From: Mesorhabditis belari
Lineage: Eukaryota > Nematoda > Chromadorea > Rhabditida > Rhabditidae
NCBI GenBank assembly: GCA_958450365.1
Contig: CAUEEP010000725.1
Location: forward strand, 2,318,001 to 2,382,000
Length of the DNA: 64,000 nucleotides
Reading direction: 5' to 3'
Of this stretch, positions 33,263 through 46,800 are shown piece after piece. The notes under the pieces were generated by a model. It ran no database searches and was not told where the DNA came from. It was given only the letters and a program-made list of their open reading frames with translations. Made by a program: the position numbers and the translations under genes. Each line of letters starts with the position of its first letter. Positions within the stretch are counted from its first letter, which is position 1.

Positions 33263-34370
33263 TATGTCGCAGCCGTTTACGAAATTCAGCCGCTAACGAA
33301 TGATTCGTTAACGGCTAGCCGATTACGAATGATTCGTTAACGGCTAGCCGATTACGAATGAAATTTTTTCGCAACAAACGCAACGTGTACAATTTGTAAT
33401 CGGCTTCCGCGAACATGGCTCGATTCAAATGATGAGTTTTTGCTCGATGAGTTTTTGATTTCAAACTATTTATGCAAAACGCAAATCAGCAAACTAATCA
33501 CAACAAGTAAAATAAAATTTATAACATTTACCATGTATAACATAATAACGTTTATAAAAAACAAAAAATCAACGAAAATGCATGCGGAACCGATTGAAGA
33601 TCAATTAAGTCGACTTGGCAGCGTTCATTTTGCTTCTTCGTTATGATCGGCTTCACAACAACTCCTTTTTTGGCGTCACCTTCTTTAATTCACATTCCGG
33701 GCAAAGTTTGATAAAAATCTCGAGCATTTCCTTTGAGATACCATGATCCTCGCAGTTCTTTCTACATCAGATCCCGGCCGGCGTGTTCTAATCTTTTGTG
33801 AGTTGACGTCAAAACATCGAAGAGTTCCTCTTTCTTGACGACTCCTTTTGGTTGTTCGTTCGCTCCTTTGTCCCCATGATTGTAGAGTATCGTTGATTGC
33901 TCAATACATTGAATCGAGTAACGACGTGCCCAATTTGCCTCTTCTGTCGTTCGCTTCCGTTTCTCGCTTTCACTTTCACTTGACATTGTTGTCAATCTGT
34001 TCACAATTTCATCGTATTTTTTCGTCGTTAGTATATGCGTTCGCTTTTTCAAGACTTGATACGCATCAAATTGGTTGAGAAATGAATTCATTCTGAAAAA
34101 AACAAATGATTATGTATAATAAAACCAAAGAATAGTAAAAAAAGCAGAAAGAAAATGAGTTCGAAATCTCTGATAACAATGGGGAGAAGTCCTCCCGGTG
34201 GACCCAATTTCAGCAAAGGGGCATTTTGACAACTTTTAATAACTCGCTTCAAAATCAATTTTTTTCTTTTTTTGCATCGTTCGATTCGTTAGCGGCTAGC
34301 GAAAAATTACATTCGTTAACGGCTAGCCGTTATTCGTTAGCAGCTGAATTTCGTAAACGGCTACGACATA
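33263..34370 (-). mobile_element. Decayed integrase-type DNA transposon
   Basis: Bounded by inverted ends that read tatgtcgcagccgtttacga and, from the right, tatgtcgtagccgtttacga, then cgctaacgaat words repeated several times inside each end (33295-33360, 34285-34345). It encodes, on the minus strand, the front part of an integrase-like protein (about 33595-34091). Such TIR-bearing integrase elements are known as Ginger/IS3EU-type; assignment here is by eye. Confidence 0.6.
33595..34091 (-). pseudogene. Integrase-like transposase fragment (H2C2 zinc finger plus start of catalytic core)
   Basis: From Met at 34091 the frame reads KYDEIVNRL, WARRYSI, then KKEELFDVLTSTHKRLEHAG, the first half of an H-H-C-C integrase zinc-binding domain. 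It is broken by TAG at 33762-33764 just after GRDLM. Past the stop the reading continues KELRGSWYLKG. After a frameshift it gives LCPECELKK (the two Cys of the finger), and after a second shift RCQVDLIDLQS, which includes the first catalytic Asp. The pattern resembles KRAB-A-domain-containing-2-like integrases seen in many invertebrate genomes. The rest of the catalytic core is missing. Inactive relic. Confidence 0.6.
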
Positions 34371-34788
34371 TATATTGTTTAACCACTGAACCATTGATTA
34401 TTATTTTATTGTTAGATCAGTATTTGTGCTAGATTTATTTAAATAAAGCTGCTAAATATCCCACCACTCTCATTCCACCCTCAGTCCCATCAACTCTCCG
34501 CACAATCAACACTCCACAAGTCCATTTTTCGCAACGGAGTCAACTAGCGACGTGGTGCATTGCTAAAGCTATCGACTATCAAAAACGTTTTGCTTGTGGT
34601 GAGCATTTCAAGTTTTTTTTCACACAATATCTTTTAGACTAAACTTTTGTTTTTGCATTTCTAGATACACTACAAAATTCAAAAACTAGACATCCCTTTA
34701 TAGGAGCGTCGTGTAGTCTAAGTTTACTCTCAATCCCTACAATCTTATTTTTTACGTGTCGAAATTATGTTTTGAACGAAATAAAATG
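34371..34788. other. Intergenic between integrase relic and LARGE 3' end
   Basis: AT-rich. The phrase ctttataggagcgt at 34697 recurs at 35070 in the last LARGE intron. No gene seen. Confidence 0.5.
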
Positions 34789-34794
34789 TTTATT
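34789..34794 (-). promoter_or_regulatory. Polyadenylation signal of LARGE
   Basis: AATAAA on the minus strand, 46 bp past the TGA at 34841-34843. Confidence 0.7.
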
Positions 34795-34840
34795 ATTAAA
34801 AGAAAGGTTCCAAAAAATCAAAAATCACAGAAAAATCATC

Positions 34841-37800
34841 TCAAAAATTACCCGTTTCAATGAGATCACGTACGAATTCCCCTTTGAGCATTTTCATGCA
34901 TTTTCGATAAATGGGAGAGGTGCGAAATTTGAGCATTTCCATTGATGGCGGATGATCGAAATGAAGGAGGAAAACATCGGGAAGCACGCGGAACGTGTAT
35001 CTGAAAGTTTCATGATTTGAACTGATAACTTTAAATCAATGGCATACTGTAAATATTCTAATAGGAGAGCCCTTTATAGGAGCGTTGTGTAGTCAAAGTT
35101 TACTCTCAAACAAACGCTAATATCTCGGCACGCAGGCATTGGTTTCTGCGCGCTTTGGTATCAAATTAAAGTAGAGAGAATGGGTGATTTTTTGATATAT
35201 ATAACACATATTTTTATTATTAACCAACACTTAGAACAAAATGATTGAAAAATGATGAAAAATCGGCTTTTTTGCCACTTTCAAAAATCTAGTTTCATCC
35301 ACTCGATTTCTTTTGGCATTTTTTTGCATCCTTATAGAGTTATAAGTAAAAGATAGAGGCAAAAAAACTACGGTAGTTTTCATAAAAATTCGCCACCTTT
35401 TGGAAAACTAGCTATTGCAACAAAACCCACTTTATTGAGCTGTTTTTGTATGCTGCTCTGTGAATTGTTTTAAAAAATGGAAATCGTGGTACACCAGAAA
35501 GGGTGTGTTGCTCAAATGAAGCAAAAGTTAATCAAAGATTTTAGTAGAACAACTTCTTTCAATTCATCCTTACCCCATTTTGTTCAACACCATCGAATGC
35601 GCGACTTTGTTCCACCCGAAGCCGACAAATCTTTCGTCAAATGGCGGACACTCCGATTTTCGTATCAAGAAGTACGGTTCGAAGTCGTGTTGATAGGAGA
35701 TCTAAAAAAGCACTTTTTTTTAAAAAGACACATTCATTCAATTTCTACGAAAGTATTATCTTAACACAATAAATTGATCGAGAGATATACAAGTGAGCTT
35801 TAGTCTGATGGATTCGTGCGTGTAACGAGCAAAATCTCTGGCTGAATAAGTCTGATTCTTAACATTCCTAATATTTTAGCCCAAAATTTCAACTAATCTC
35901 CATTTGATTTTCATTTCCCTTTACCTCATAAACACCTTCACTTGTTTTCCATTTCTCAAAATCGGTCGCAAAATGGCCTTGAGGCCAGATCTCTTGCCGA
36001 AACGGTCGTACCTGAGAAGTTTTGATTTTGGAAGATTTTGGGAAAGTTCAGAATCTGATTAGTCTGACCCTTTTTTGCGCCCACAATTCCAAAAAATCGT
36101 TCTTATTCATCGATTCAAAAGAATTCCCGTTAACCGTCTCAAATGCCGGCAAAATCAGTGCATTTTGCTTTTTGAAGTCATTCAAGTGTCTCTGGAGAAT
36201 CGAATGAGACCCTGAATTTTGATTTTTCGTTGTTTTTTTGATTTTATGATGTAATTGGTCAACCTTGAGACGGGAGAAAATCGACATCAAGAAGTAAAAG
36301 ATATTCAGTCTTCGAGCCATTGATTGCCACATTACGTAGGTAATTGACCGGGTAGAAGTTCTGAAATGAAATCAAATAAGAAATTCAAATAAGTTTCTAG
36401 AGCTTTTTTCAGTGGCTTTTGAATTTTGCACAGATTTTGTTGGTTCATGCCTAAAATCAGGGACTGGAACGTCGCTAACATTCGAGGATTTACCTAGTTA
36501 CTTCTATTTGAAATCAGCTTCAGCTACAGGCATAATTTCCAGTTTTAATCCTTTACGGAATTCGAAAGGAAAGCTTCTACACCAGACCAGTTTGCCAGAT
36601 AGTAAGCGATTACGTGGCCGCACAAAGAACACCTTCACTTTTGGCAAAGGTGTGAGCGATTTTTTGGTGTCCAATAGTTGAGAAGCCGTTTTCTTAACAA
36701 ATACTCGGTATTCAGCTCAGGCTCAGGCTCAGGCTTAGGCTTAGGCTTAGGCTTAGGCTTAAGGTTAGGCTATTCAGAATGGGTAAAGATATCAACAAAT
36801 TGTAAATTTCGATTAAAATTTATATGAAAGTCATAAAAATAATGATTACTTTGAAACCGAAGGGCCTTTCCTTCAAAAAGCCAATTCATCAAAAAATTTG
36901 TAAGTCAATATCGCTGTGAAAAAGTATTAAAAACGCGCTAAAAATATTTGAACAGTTAGTTTCGATTTTGCGCTTTAAATTGTTACTATAAATTACTAAA
37001 AATTATCGGTAATTCTAGATACTCTGCAATTTTTACCCTTGCAATTTGCTGAAATCTCCAGTGTTCAATTATTCCCTTTATTGTAACAAGAACTTTTCAC
37101 CGTTTTGTTGTTTTGCCAATTAATTGTTTTGTGAAGATCAGTGTGGATTTGTTTTGGATTAGCAGAAAAACTCTGTATATGAATTTTCTCTTATTGCTAA
37201 TTTAGATTTAGTGCAAGAAAGCTAGGAAATCTCATATAAATCAACGAAATACTGTTTATTTTATTAAAAAGAGAGCAATGATTCTTTGGGTAAGATAATT
37301 GGTTTTTGCTGTAGTAGGAATATTTCTCAATAAAGCGGATAAACGCATGAAATTGGGAAATCCTTTCGAAAACAAACGGGATGCGCAAAGGATTTTTAAT
37401 AATCCAAGCTTCCTTCTTTCGGACAAATCTATTAAAAGCAGAGATTATTTGAATGCTTTGTGTACTTGAGTAATTTCTGTTTCAGCAGGAGTTTTGGTTC
37501 TTCTCGGAAATCCGGATCTTTTCATTGTGAAAGGCCATCATATACAAAACCCAAAGCCAATTCGATTTTCTTGAGACTTTTCTAGGGAAAAAAGGTTAAA
37601 ATAAACTTCACCAATAGGTTCTATGGCTCTAAGAATCCCGAGATACAAATTTTTAACATTAATTCTCATTTGGGAATCTCAATTAAATCAAAAATGAAAT
37701 TAAATCTCATTTGGGAATCATTTAAAGAATAATCACTGGCAAGATGTTCTTTGTGCAGCCATGTAATCGCTCGTCATCTGGCAAAACGCTCCGGTATATG

Positions 37801-40800
37801 GTGTTTCCCTTTTGGAATCGGGAAAGGGGAAGGAGTGATGGGCGAGTGACAAGGGAACATTCGGGTCTGAGACTTTTAAACGACGATGAGGCGCAAACAC
37901 CTATCGGACATGACGAATCCAATGCTGTTTTTATTTTTTTACCCACATGCACTGGCCTTAGAGAAAAGTGTAAGCAAATTTTCGCCCATCTTCGGCAAAC
38001 TCTCATTTCATCTATGAGAGGGTTCCGCGCCGAATCGAAGGCCCAGTGTCGGTTTAGGGGATAGGGCGCTAGACTATCGAACTAGCGTCAAATCTGCTCC
38101 CGGGTTCGATTCCTCTAGCCGCCCCACTTTTTGCTTTTTTTACAAAACCTCCACAAAACATTTTTTGGAGCTTCTAAAGTGCTTGTTCTCCTGATCTCTC
38201 AAACGCTTTCTTTTGGTATAGATGAGGTGAGAGTTTGCCGAAAATTGCTGAAACCTTGACATGCATTTTTCTCGAAAGCCAGTGCCCATGGGCGAAAAAT
38301 AAACCGAGCATCGGATTCGTCATGTCCGATAGGCGTTTGCACCTCATCGTCATTTAAAAGACTCACAACCTCTTTAGAACGCTCCCTTGTGAGCCAGCGC
38401 CATCGTTTTTGGCGTCACTATGCTCAAATCCTTGAGATTTTCGCCTTAAATTTGGCTATATTTTTTCGACAAATTAGCATCATTTTCTAACTTGCACCCA
38501 GATTATCTAACTCCAAAAGCACTGATAAAAGTCACAAAAGTTCCTAGTTACCAGTACCCTTTCCCTTCCTCAAATCAACCATCATTCTTCCCGGAAATCC
38601 TTTCTAATCTTTCTAATCCTCGAGTAAAGATTTATTTGACTAACCCCTCTTTTGTAGATTGAGTGAATGGCGATATTTCGGCGCGTTGAGAGGATTCGTG
38701 ATTGCTTCCAATATTCAGTTAATTGAAATGACTCGGCATCACTTGCATAAATCGATGCTGAGATTGGACCCTGAACAAAGTAAAATTGGGAAAATGAAGT
38801 TCTGATGATTGGTGAAAGCAAAAGTTGAGGGCTGAACTCACTTCCCAGTTTGAAATGAGTTTCTCGAAGATCGGAAAGCGCTCGATATTGAGTTGAGTGA
38901 CAAGGGTGATGTCCGAGGAATTCTGAAATATTAGAATTGTTATGGGAGAGGTTTAAATCTTAATTGTAATCTAGGAAGTACCTTTTACAAAACAATGATA
39001 TCTAACCAATTAATCAACATAAGATTGACAAAAACAACGCATTTTTTGCAAATACCTGTACATCGACTGGCCTCAAGAACATTTGTGTGCGGTAAATCGT
39101 CGCTCGAGTTCTTCGAAACTCTCCACAATCATCATCCTCTTCGTATTCATATGTGGAAATTGATGGAGTTAACTAAAAATCTCGTTACTAGCTTGTGTTT
39201 AGCCCATTATTTTCTAATGAGATGAACACAATCTAGTATTTGAGGAAAATTACCGTCACCTGTTTAAGAGTCATCGTCTAAGTCATCGTCATCGTCATCG
39301 TGCTTTTAAAAGCTACTGTAATCCTGTTTGTAGATCTATTCGCTAACTTTTAGTCTAATTCTTTTGGATGTGTTAAAAATTATTAAGTTAGTTGATAAGT
39401 CTTTGAACACTTCATTTAAAATGCTATTGAAAAATAATCAATTCACCGATTAATCTACGATTTACATTAGAATAGTCTACTATTTTCTTAAAAAATAACG
39501 TTTGAATCTTATAAAAATCTTTTGTCGCTGGTTTTCTATAGAAACGCGAAGTTGGGTAGTCAAAAAACAGCCCGAAGACCCAATTTAGGCACTTTCCTTC
39601 AAATAAATCTATGCTCATGTCAATAGAAATAAGAAAGAGCACAAAAAGTTAGGCATATAGCTAAATTCTCGGAATTATCCTTCAGCCAATACCTTTCTAT
39701 CGCGTTTTTACAAAAGAAAAACGAGTTTTTGTGCTCGAATTTGCTTGGAAATGGACTCAAATGTCGTAAAGAATAGAAAAATGAACAATAAGTGTGCTCT
39801 GTTTGGAGCAAATTATAGTTTAATTGGGTTAACACTAGTAGAAAAAAAGTGTCCAAAGACTTATCGGTTAGCCAAATAGATCGGTTAAACAAAACTGAAG
39901 GTACGGTAGTTTTCAAAGACGGCATATTTTAGAAAATCTTTGGAAAGCTTTTACCACGAACATCTTTATCTAAACATTCCCTCGATCGTCGATACCGTAG
40001 CATTTCTCCATCCATTGTCGCAAAGATCTCATAACGTTTCCGAAAGAATTGCGCATACCGATTCTTTGTTCTCGTTTTGTACGGAGAATTCCAGTGAACG
40101 ATCTGCAAAAGAAAAGACTTTGGTCTCTCGTAATTAGAAGAGATTTTGTAGGAAAAGGTGCGTGTCATTGAATCTCGAGGGAATCATTTTCTACATGTAG
40201 AAAGATAAAAAAAGATTTAGAAACTCAAGCCAATGATTTGCAGAAGATTTTGCGTTCATCGAATGGAATTTAAGAATCACTTTTTATTGATCCATTTCAC
40301 TACTGAAACATTCTGATTATTATTTCAAGTTTAAGTCCTCACTGGACCTTCCTAGCTGCTTATTATTGACTGGGTTTTCAAGTGAATAGCTAGATAATCA
40401 AATTCTTAAATCTCCTGTACATATTAATTTTTCGACTAATTCCATTTAAAACCTAGTTGCTAATGATTGTGGAACATTTGATCCCGCCTCTTCTGCCATT
40501 GGCAATCTAACTTTGAGCTCAAATATCTTGATGTTGGGCTGTCCAATTGAAATATTCTGGGTATGGTTAGATGCGCCAAGTCTTTCTCTGCCGATTGGTA
40601 GAAAAACTATTTAAATTGGACAGCACAACACCAAGATATTTGAGCTCAAAGTTGATTGCCAATGGCAAAAGGGGCGGGGCAATTGTGGAATCTTTATTCA
40701 TTTCATGAGATGCGCAAAGTCCTTCTCTGTCGATTGGTAGAAGAATTGTTTAAATTTGACAACATAACACCAAGATATTTGATCGCAAAGCTAGATTGCC

Positions 40801-43800
40801 AATGGAAAAAGGGGCGGGGCACGAGTCAAATGTCCGATAGCCTTGCTAATGAGCTCTCCACTTTTCCCTTTGATGTCTAATACAAAAAAAATTGCAGATG
40901 AATCTATCTAGAACGATTTTGGTTATCATTTGCTTGTAGCTCAAGTTTTGTTGACTTTTTTAAAAGTTTAAACTCAACATTTATGCTAGAAGTTGTTATT
41001 TTTACATCATTTTGGTTGATTTAGAAGTAAACTTGGCTAAATTTTGGGCCAATTTGACTCTAGCTTACGATTAGAAGTCGCGGGTGCAATTTCTTCATGA
41101 GCTATTGGGTTGGTGAATTGAAAACTGCGGGCTATTGTCATATGTGACAGTTTGAGCACTTTCTTCAAAAGAAGCCCATTTTGGTGTCAATGGAAAAGTT
41201 GTAGAGAATCAAAAATCAAGCTTATATCCAAATTTTCAGAACGATTCAACCCCTCGTTTTCAAGAAATGCCAAATCTACGAATTTTCACAAAAGTTGCAT
41301 TTTAAGCAAAACTACAAAGTGTATCTGTTTGGAAATTTGGCTATAAGCCTAATTTTTGATTCTCTATAACTTTTCCATTGACACCAAAATGGGTTTCTTT
41401 TGAAGAAAGTGCTCAAACTGGGACATCTCCAGTCCTCCATTTTTAAGTCTCACACTTGTCTCACACACAAACCAAAATCCTACTACGAAAGAGAAATCCG
41501 CAAATTGCCTGTAAAATGGGCAGAAGTCGTCAATAATAATCGAAATTATTTGGAATGAATTTATGGTTTTATTTTGAATAAATCTTAGTTCAAAGTCCGA
41601 CAGTTTTAAATTCACCAACCTAATATATCCGTTTTACTCTAACCAGTTCCTTGTAAGCTAGAGTAACCAACAAACACTATTCTTTTGATATAACTTATTA
41701 AGCTTTGTTTTCTTGAGGTCAAACTTACAACAAAAAGACTCATTGTCAGAAAAGAGTCAGAAAGATTCTCAATATTCAGTGACTTCCCCTCGGAATCCCT
41801 CGAAATGTTGTTATTATTCTTTTACTTCCGATTAGACTACTTTTTTCTCATTTTTTCAAAGATTTTTTATTAACTTGCACTAGAGAGTGGCTGAAAATGG
41901 TTTTATTAAAATCGTGGGGTTTCCTCATTCTTTTTTCCTTCGAAGAGTCATTTTGCCAGCACCGTACCATTCCCCCGGGATCTCCCCCAATCATATTTTC
42001 CTCAACATCTCAAATCTCAAAGTTTGAACTCGTTCAATCAAATAATTCGCTTATTTATATTTATCTTTTCAGAGAATATCTCTTTAATTTCTGTGGCTTT
42101 TCCCAGAGGGCACACAAAAGATGTACAAAGATTCAAAACTTTTCTCGAGTGGACCAAAAATTTTTGCCACAGAGTAAGTCGAGTTTTTCTGTTAAAACTA
42201 GATATTAAAAGAAGTTAAATTCAAAAATATTAAGCTTTTGAAACCCTGAAAACAAAAGAAGCTTGAGCTTGAACAACCAAGAAAACATGAGCTGAAATCC
42301 CGTAAAATAGTGGACTGAAACAAAATTTTGCCTAGTTTGCCTTGTTAATTATTTTTAAATACTGAAATAGATTAGAAAAAAGCTATTAATTTTAGTTATT
42401 AATTTTAGCCATTAATTTCATTTAGTAATTCAAATTCTCGCATGGTTAAACCATTCGTAATGCAGCGGGGGAAAAGCGCCGGCGCGAGATCAACATCGAC
42501 AAGTCTTGCCTCGAGAGGAACCTCGCTGATAACCGTTGATGAGAAAACGAAAGAAAAGGTCTGTTTTCTAGAAATTCTAGAAATATTCGATTCTACATTT
42601 ATTCTACAATTATGGTGCGCCATAATTGTCGCAACAAGGCATCGTTTAAGGACAATAACTCGTTGATTGAAGCTTCATTTCTGTCTTTTTTTTTTTTTAT
42701 ATAATATATAAAAATAGTTTTTAGATGGGTGGGAAAATTCCCCTTGACAATCGATCTAATCACAGCGGGGATCTCGGCGCCGAAGATTCATAAGCGTCTT
42801 AAAGTCGGCAGAAGTGTCATTTTTCGCACTATTCAACGCTACGAAGCTACGGGAACAATTGCTGATGGACCAAGAAGCGGACCCAACCCACAAAAGAAAA
42901 GACAAGCAAGGAGGGGGCGAATTGAAGAAAAAAGTGGCAAGGCAAATGGCAAAGAAGATGGCGATTTCAAGCACCTCATTGCGTCCGATACTCAAAAAAA
43001 AAAAAATTACAAGAAAAAAAAAGAAAAACTTCTTTCAAATGCCGCTAAAAACAAGCGGAAATTGAGAGCAGCTCAGTTATGTTCGCGACCGTTGACATTG
43101 ACGCCTTCCCGAAACGCCTGCGAGCTTGCTTAAATGCTAATGGTGGCCGATTCGAATTTGATAGTTGATTTTTAATTGTTGATGTACAAGGAATGTTATT
43201 CAGATAAAAATTTGTCTTTTTTGTTCTTGTCTGCCTTAAAATCAGAACTTTATCTTGTTGCGACGATTATGGCGCACCCTGTATTCTAAAAATTCTCTTA
43301 CAGTTTAAAAAAAGACAGCTCAACAGAGCTTATTTAGATCTGGGACTCGATCAAAATGGTCGTTGTCGCCATTCCTCCACTCGCGGCTGTCATCTATTTG
43401 TCGGTGATGATGATAAATCAAGTAAGGAGTATTACTGATATTGAGTCTATGCATATGAAATGTCTAAATTTTTTAGACTTTCCAGATTCCAAAAAGTTCT
43501 TTTATGATTTATTGCTAGAGAAATTGGCATTACATTGGAATCGAGAGTGGGGAAATCAACAATTAAGTGCCTAGACAGGGTACGGTTGGCAAATTTCTCG
43601 AAGAGAACTGTTTCAGACATAGATCCGCATCAGTAACGTTTTGAAGGAAAAGTGCCAAAGATCTAGTATACCCACTATAAGTTGAGAATTCCCTGTTTGC
43701 CTTGTCATTGCATTGTCAATTTTGTCAAGACATTCAGCATTGAGTAGCTTCTGATACTGGGACTTAAAAGCTGCCACTTTTGTGCTACGTTCAGCAACAA

Positions 43801-46800
43801 ATAGAGCTTCACAAATAGTGTTAGTACTCAAGCTGTACTTATCGTTAGTTAATTTTGCTCAAAATATTGGGACAATGCATATGAAATGGTTGAATTTTTC
43901 CAGATTTCCCCAGCCAATCATCAAGTTCTTTTATGTTCCACCAGCAGAAAACGCTCACTTCTCTTTGCGTTTTCCGCTGGGGAGGCGCGGAACTCATTCA
44001 AACGACTAAAACTACCGTAAGCCCCGCTCCTTTTAGAAAATAGACCTAAAAATCAGATTCCCCATAGCAGAAAACCCCTGAGCGCAAAATAAAAGCAAAA
44101 AAGCTGAATGCTTTGCCTTTTAATCGATAGAGCAAACGTGATTACGGTGCGTCGCGTTTGCGCACAGACGGACAGACAGACAGACAGACAGGTGGACAGA
44201 CAGACGGACAGACAGAAAGACAGACAGACGGACAGACTGGCAGACAGACAGACAGACAGACATACATACAGACAGATGGACAGACAGAAAGACAGACAAA
44301 CAGGCAGGCAGACAGACAGACAGACGGAAAGACAGATAGACAGACATCTCTTCTGTTTTATATATAGTAGATCAAGTTCTTTTATGATTTATTGTCAATG
44401 TTATGCAATAAGCAGCTTTTGAAGCAATGATTTCTACTTTCGAACAAATTATTTCAAACAATCTTGATTTTCATGCGCGTTTACAATAAAAAGCTAATTC
44501 ATCAAGAAATTCTAGGCGTTATTATTTTCAAAACTCAAAAAAGATATCAATAAAAATTCACTGAAATCTTTGAATAGAATTATGTTGATTAAAAAATATC
44601 GAGCTAATAGAACTCTAGCAACTTTAGCTCAAAAGAACATCAAAGTTGAGTTGACTCGAATGATTGAAAAGTTTCTCCATCATTTCCCAAAAAAAGATTG
44701 CCCGGCTGTTATTAGTTTAAAATTATAGCTTTTCATTCAATCCAAAAATTAGATAGCAGCTCTGGTGAAGAAATTTACATAAATTACCCATTTCATATGC
44801 ATTCATCCAATATTTTAAGACTAATAAAGAATGAAATTCTTTAAATAATTCTTTTTGTTTCTATGGAAAGAAGGAAAATTTATTTGTCCGTTAGCAATTG
44901 AAGCTTTAGGTGAGTCAAGCTCTGAGCACGACGAATAACTTGACGGAATACATGTCTCAAGCGATTCTCCTCAATCAATTGGTGATCGCTCTCCAATTGG
45001 AACGAGGAATGACTTGTGTCTATCTCACAAGGTTGGAGATCGGATTTGAGGACAGGTTGGGAAGCAAAGAAACGAGAATGCACGAACACGAGGAAAGAAT
45101 AGAAATGATTGAAGTAGAAGAGAATGCTCGAAGTGCATGCCTAGTTTTGTGTCCCGACTAATCCTTTGTTTTTCTGAATTTGAGACGCTCAGGTCTCTGA
45201 CTTTGATGGTTATATGGATAGACTTATCCCTAAAACTTTATGTGTTCGTCTTTCGGATTTCTTCTTAATCTATCAGCGTTTCAATACCCTTTCTTAGCAT
45301 AGTGTGTTCCTTTCAAACAAATGCGTATCCTAAAAAGCATCAGTCTTCGAAAACTACCGTAGGATTACTTCTAGTTCTCCTCTAATGTGTTTAGCCTAAT
45401 TCAACTAATTCAAGCAAGAATACGGTACCTTTCGAAAGATACTTACAGGATGCGGCATAGATACTGTTGCGCTTAATGCATTTTTTGTCTTTCTAAGACA
45501 ATACTCCCAATACTTTAATGATTTCTGTCTAAACAAAGTTTTTTTCTAGTACAACCCAAAATTCTGTTATGGCTCAAGTACAATCGTATCGAAATCAAAC
45601 AGATGGAGTGATTGATCAAATGCAGAGTATATGGACGGTGAGTGGAGGGGCAACGCAGAACGAAATTCGGTTATTGATAATCCTCTAGTTATAGAGTTAA
45701 GTTAAGTTAAGTTAAGGACTTCAACTGGGAGGTTTAATTGGCTTTTGATAGTTAATGGTTTAAGTTTCTCGATAGCTTTCGATAGATAGTTACTGATAGT
45801 TAAGGATTTGTCGGAAATGACTTTCTTTTTGTCCTTTAAACTATCAGCTTGTTATTCACAATCTTTCGACTGATTTAATTGTTGATAGATTCAAAGACTA
45901 CTAATGAAAGTTGAATCAAGAAATGATTAATAAGTGCAACAAGTGCAACGTTCAACTTGTCGCACGTTGAATCTAAATTTTCCAAATTTTCCTTTACTTT
46001 ACTTTACTTTTTACTTTACTTTTTCTGGAGATAAAATGAATAGCTCTAAACGATTCCCCGAGCCCGGAAAACCCCAGGTACAAATTTACAGCTGAATATC
46101 TTCTTTATGTACCATTTATAAAAGAAATCCCTATAACTGGCGAGGTGTACTTTATGCATTAATCGTTCTCCATCTGACAAATCTGACTCAAAACTCCTGA
46201 CTCAAAACTCCTGACCCGAAACCCCCGGCTAGAACTCCAGGCTCGATAAGAACCGTACTCGGGTGAAGTTGAAGCAATTGAGTCAGGCTGAAACCACTGT
46301 AACTTTCTCCAGCATTCCTATTTTTGAGTGTGCTTTAGACCATTTGAAAGATCTTGAGATCCTCTATTTTTTGAGCCATAGATCATGCCAATCCGGTAAA
46401 TTTGAAGCAAGTTGGAAGCGTTTGTAGTTTACGTTTGTAGTTTGTAGTGCCCATGTCAATTAAACTGAGAGAATGATGCGATCTGAGTTGAGCGTTTCGT
46501 CTCTTGATTCTTTTAGGGTTGACTCCAATCAACCAATGTCAATAGTAGGCCAGAAAGCTGATGAATGGGTCAAGATGACTGATGAGTGAGTCCAACTCGT
46601 ACTATGGCTTCTAGATTAGGTTGCAAGTTGTAGATCAGCGCAAAATAACTAATCCAAAAGCCCTGAACTCTCATAAATTGGTACAAAAGGCAAAATATGG
46701 CCATAATTTTAGCGATTGATTCAAGACAGTGGCAATTTGCACAACGCATCGACCTTTCAAACTGTTCTGGAAAATCACCGGGACAGTGTCGGGGCTACGA

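Noticed and set aside
35477..35764. A 95-codon plus-strand frame with protein-like composition.
   Set aside because: It is the antisense shadow of LARGE exon 14 ([13 protein letters not shown]) and its intron.
36048..36332. A continuous 94-codon minus-strand frame taken as a separate small gene.
   Set aside because: It reads across two LARGE exons and an intron, partly in the wrong frame; the correctly spliced reading gives LARGE motifs.
38053..38124. Functional tRNA gene.
   Set aside because: The B-box is good but the acceptor ends (ggtttag and agccgcc) do not pair, and the sequence lies in a foldback repeat.
41897..42208. A 103-codon frame with a signal-peptide-like start, considered as exon 1 of the cyclase.
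   Set aside because: It could not be joined in phase with exon 2. TM1 already serves as the membrane anchor, and a good acceptor precedes ATG 42121.
44108..44422. Long open frames over the (CAGA)n tract on both strands, encoding repetitive TDRQ/SVCL polypeptides.
   Set aside because: They come from a microsatellite inside an intron whose flanking exons join in phase.
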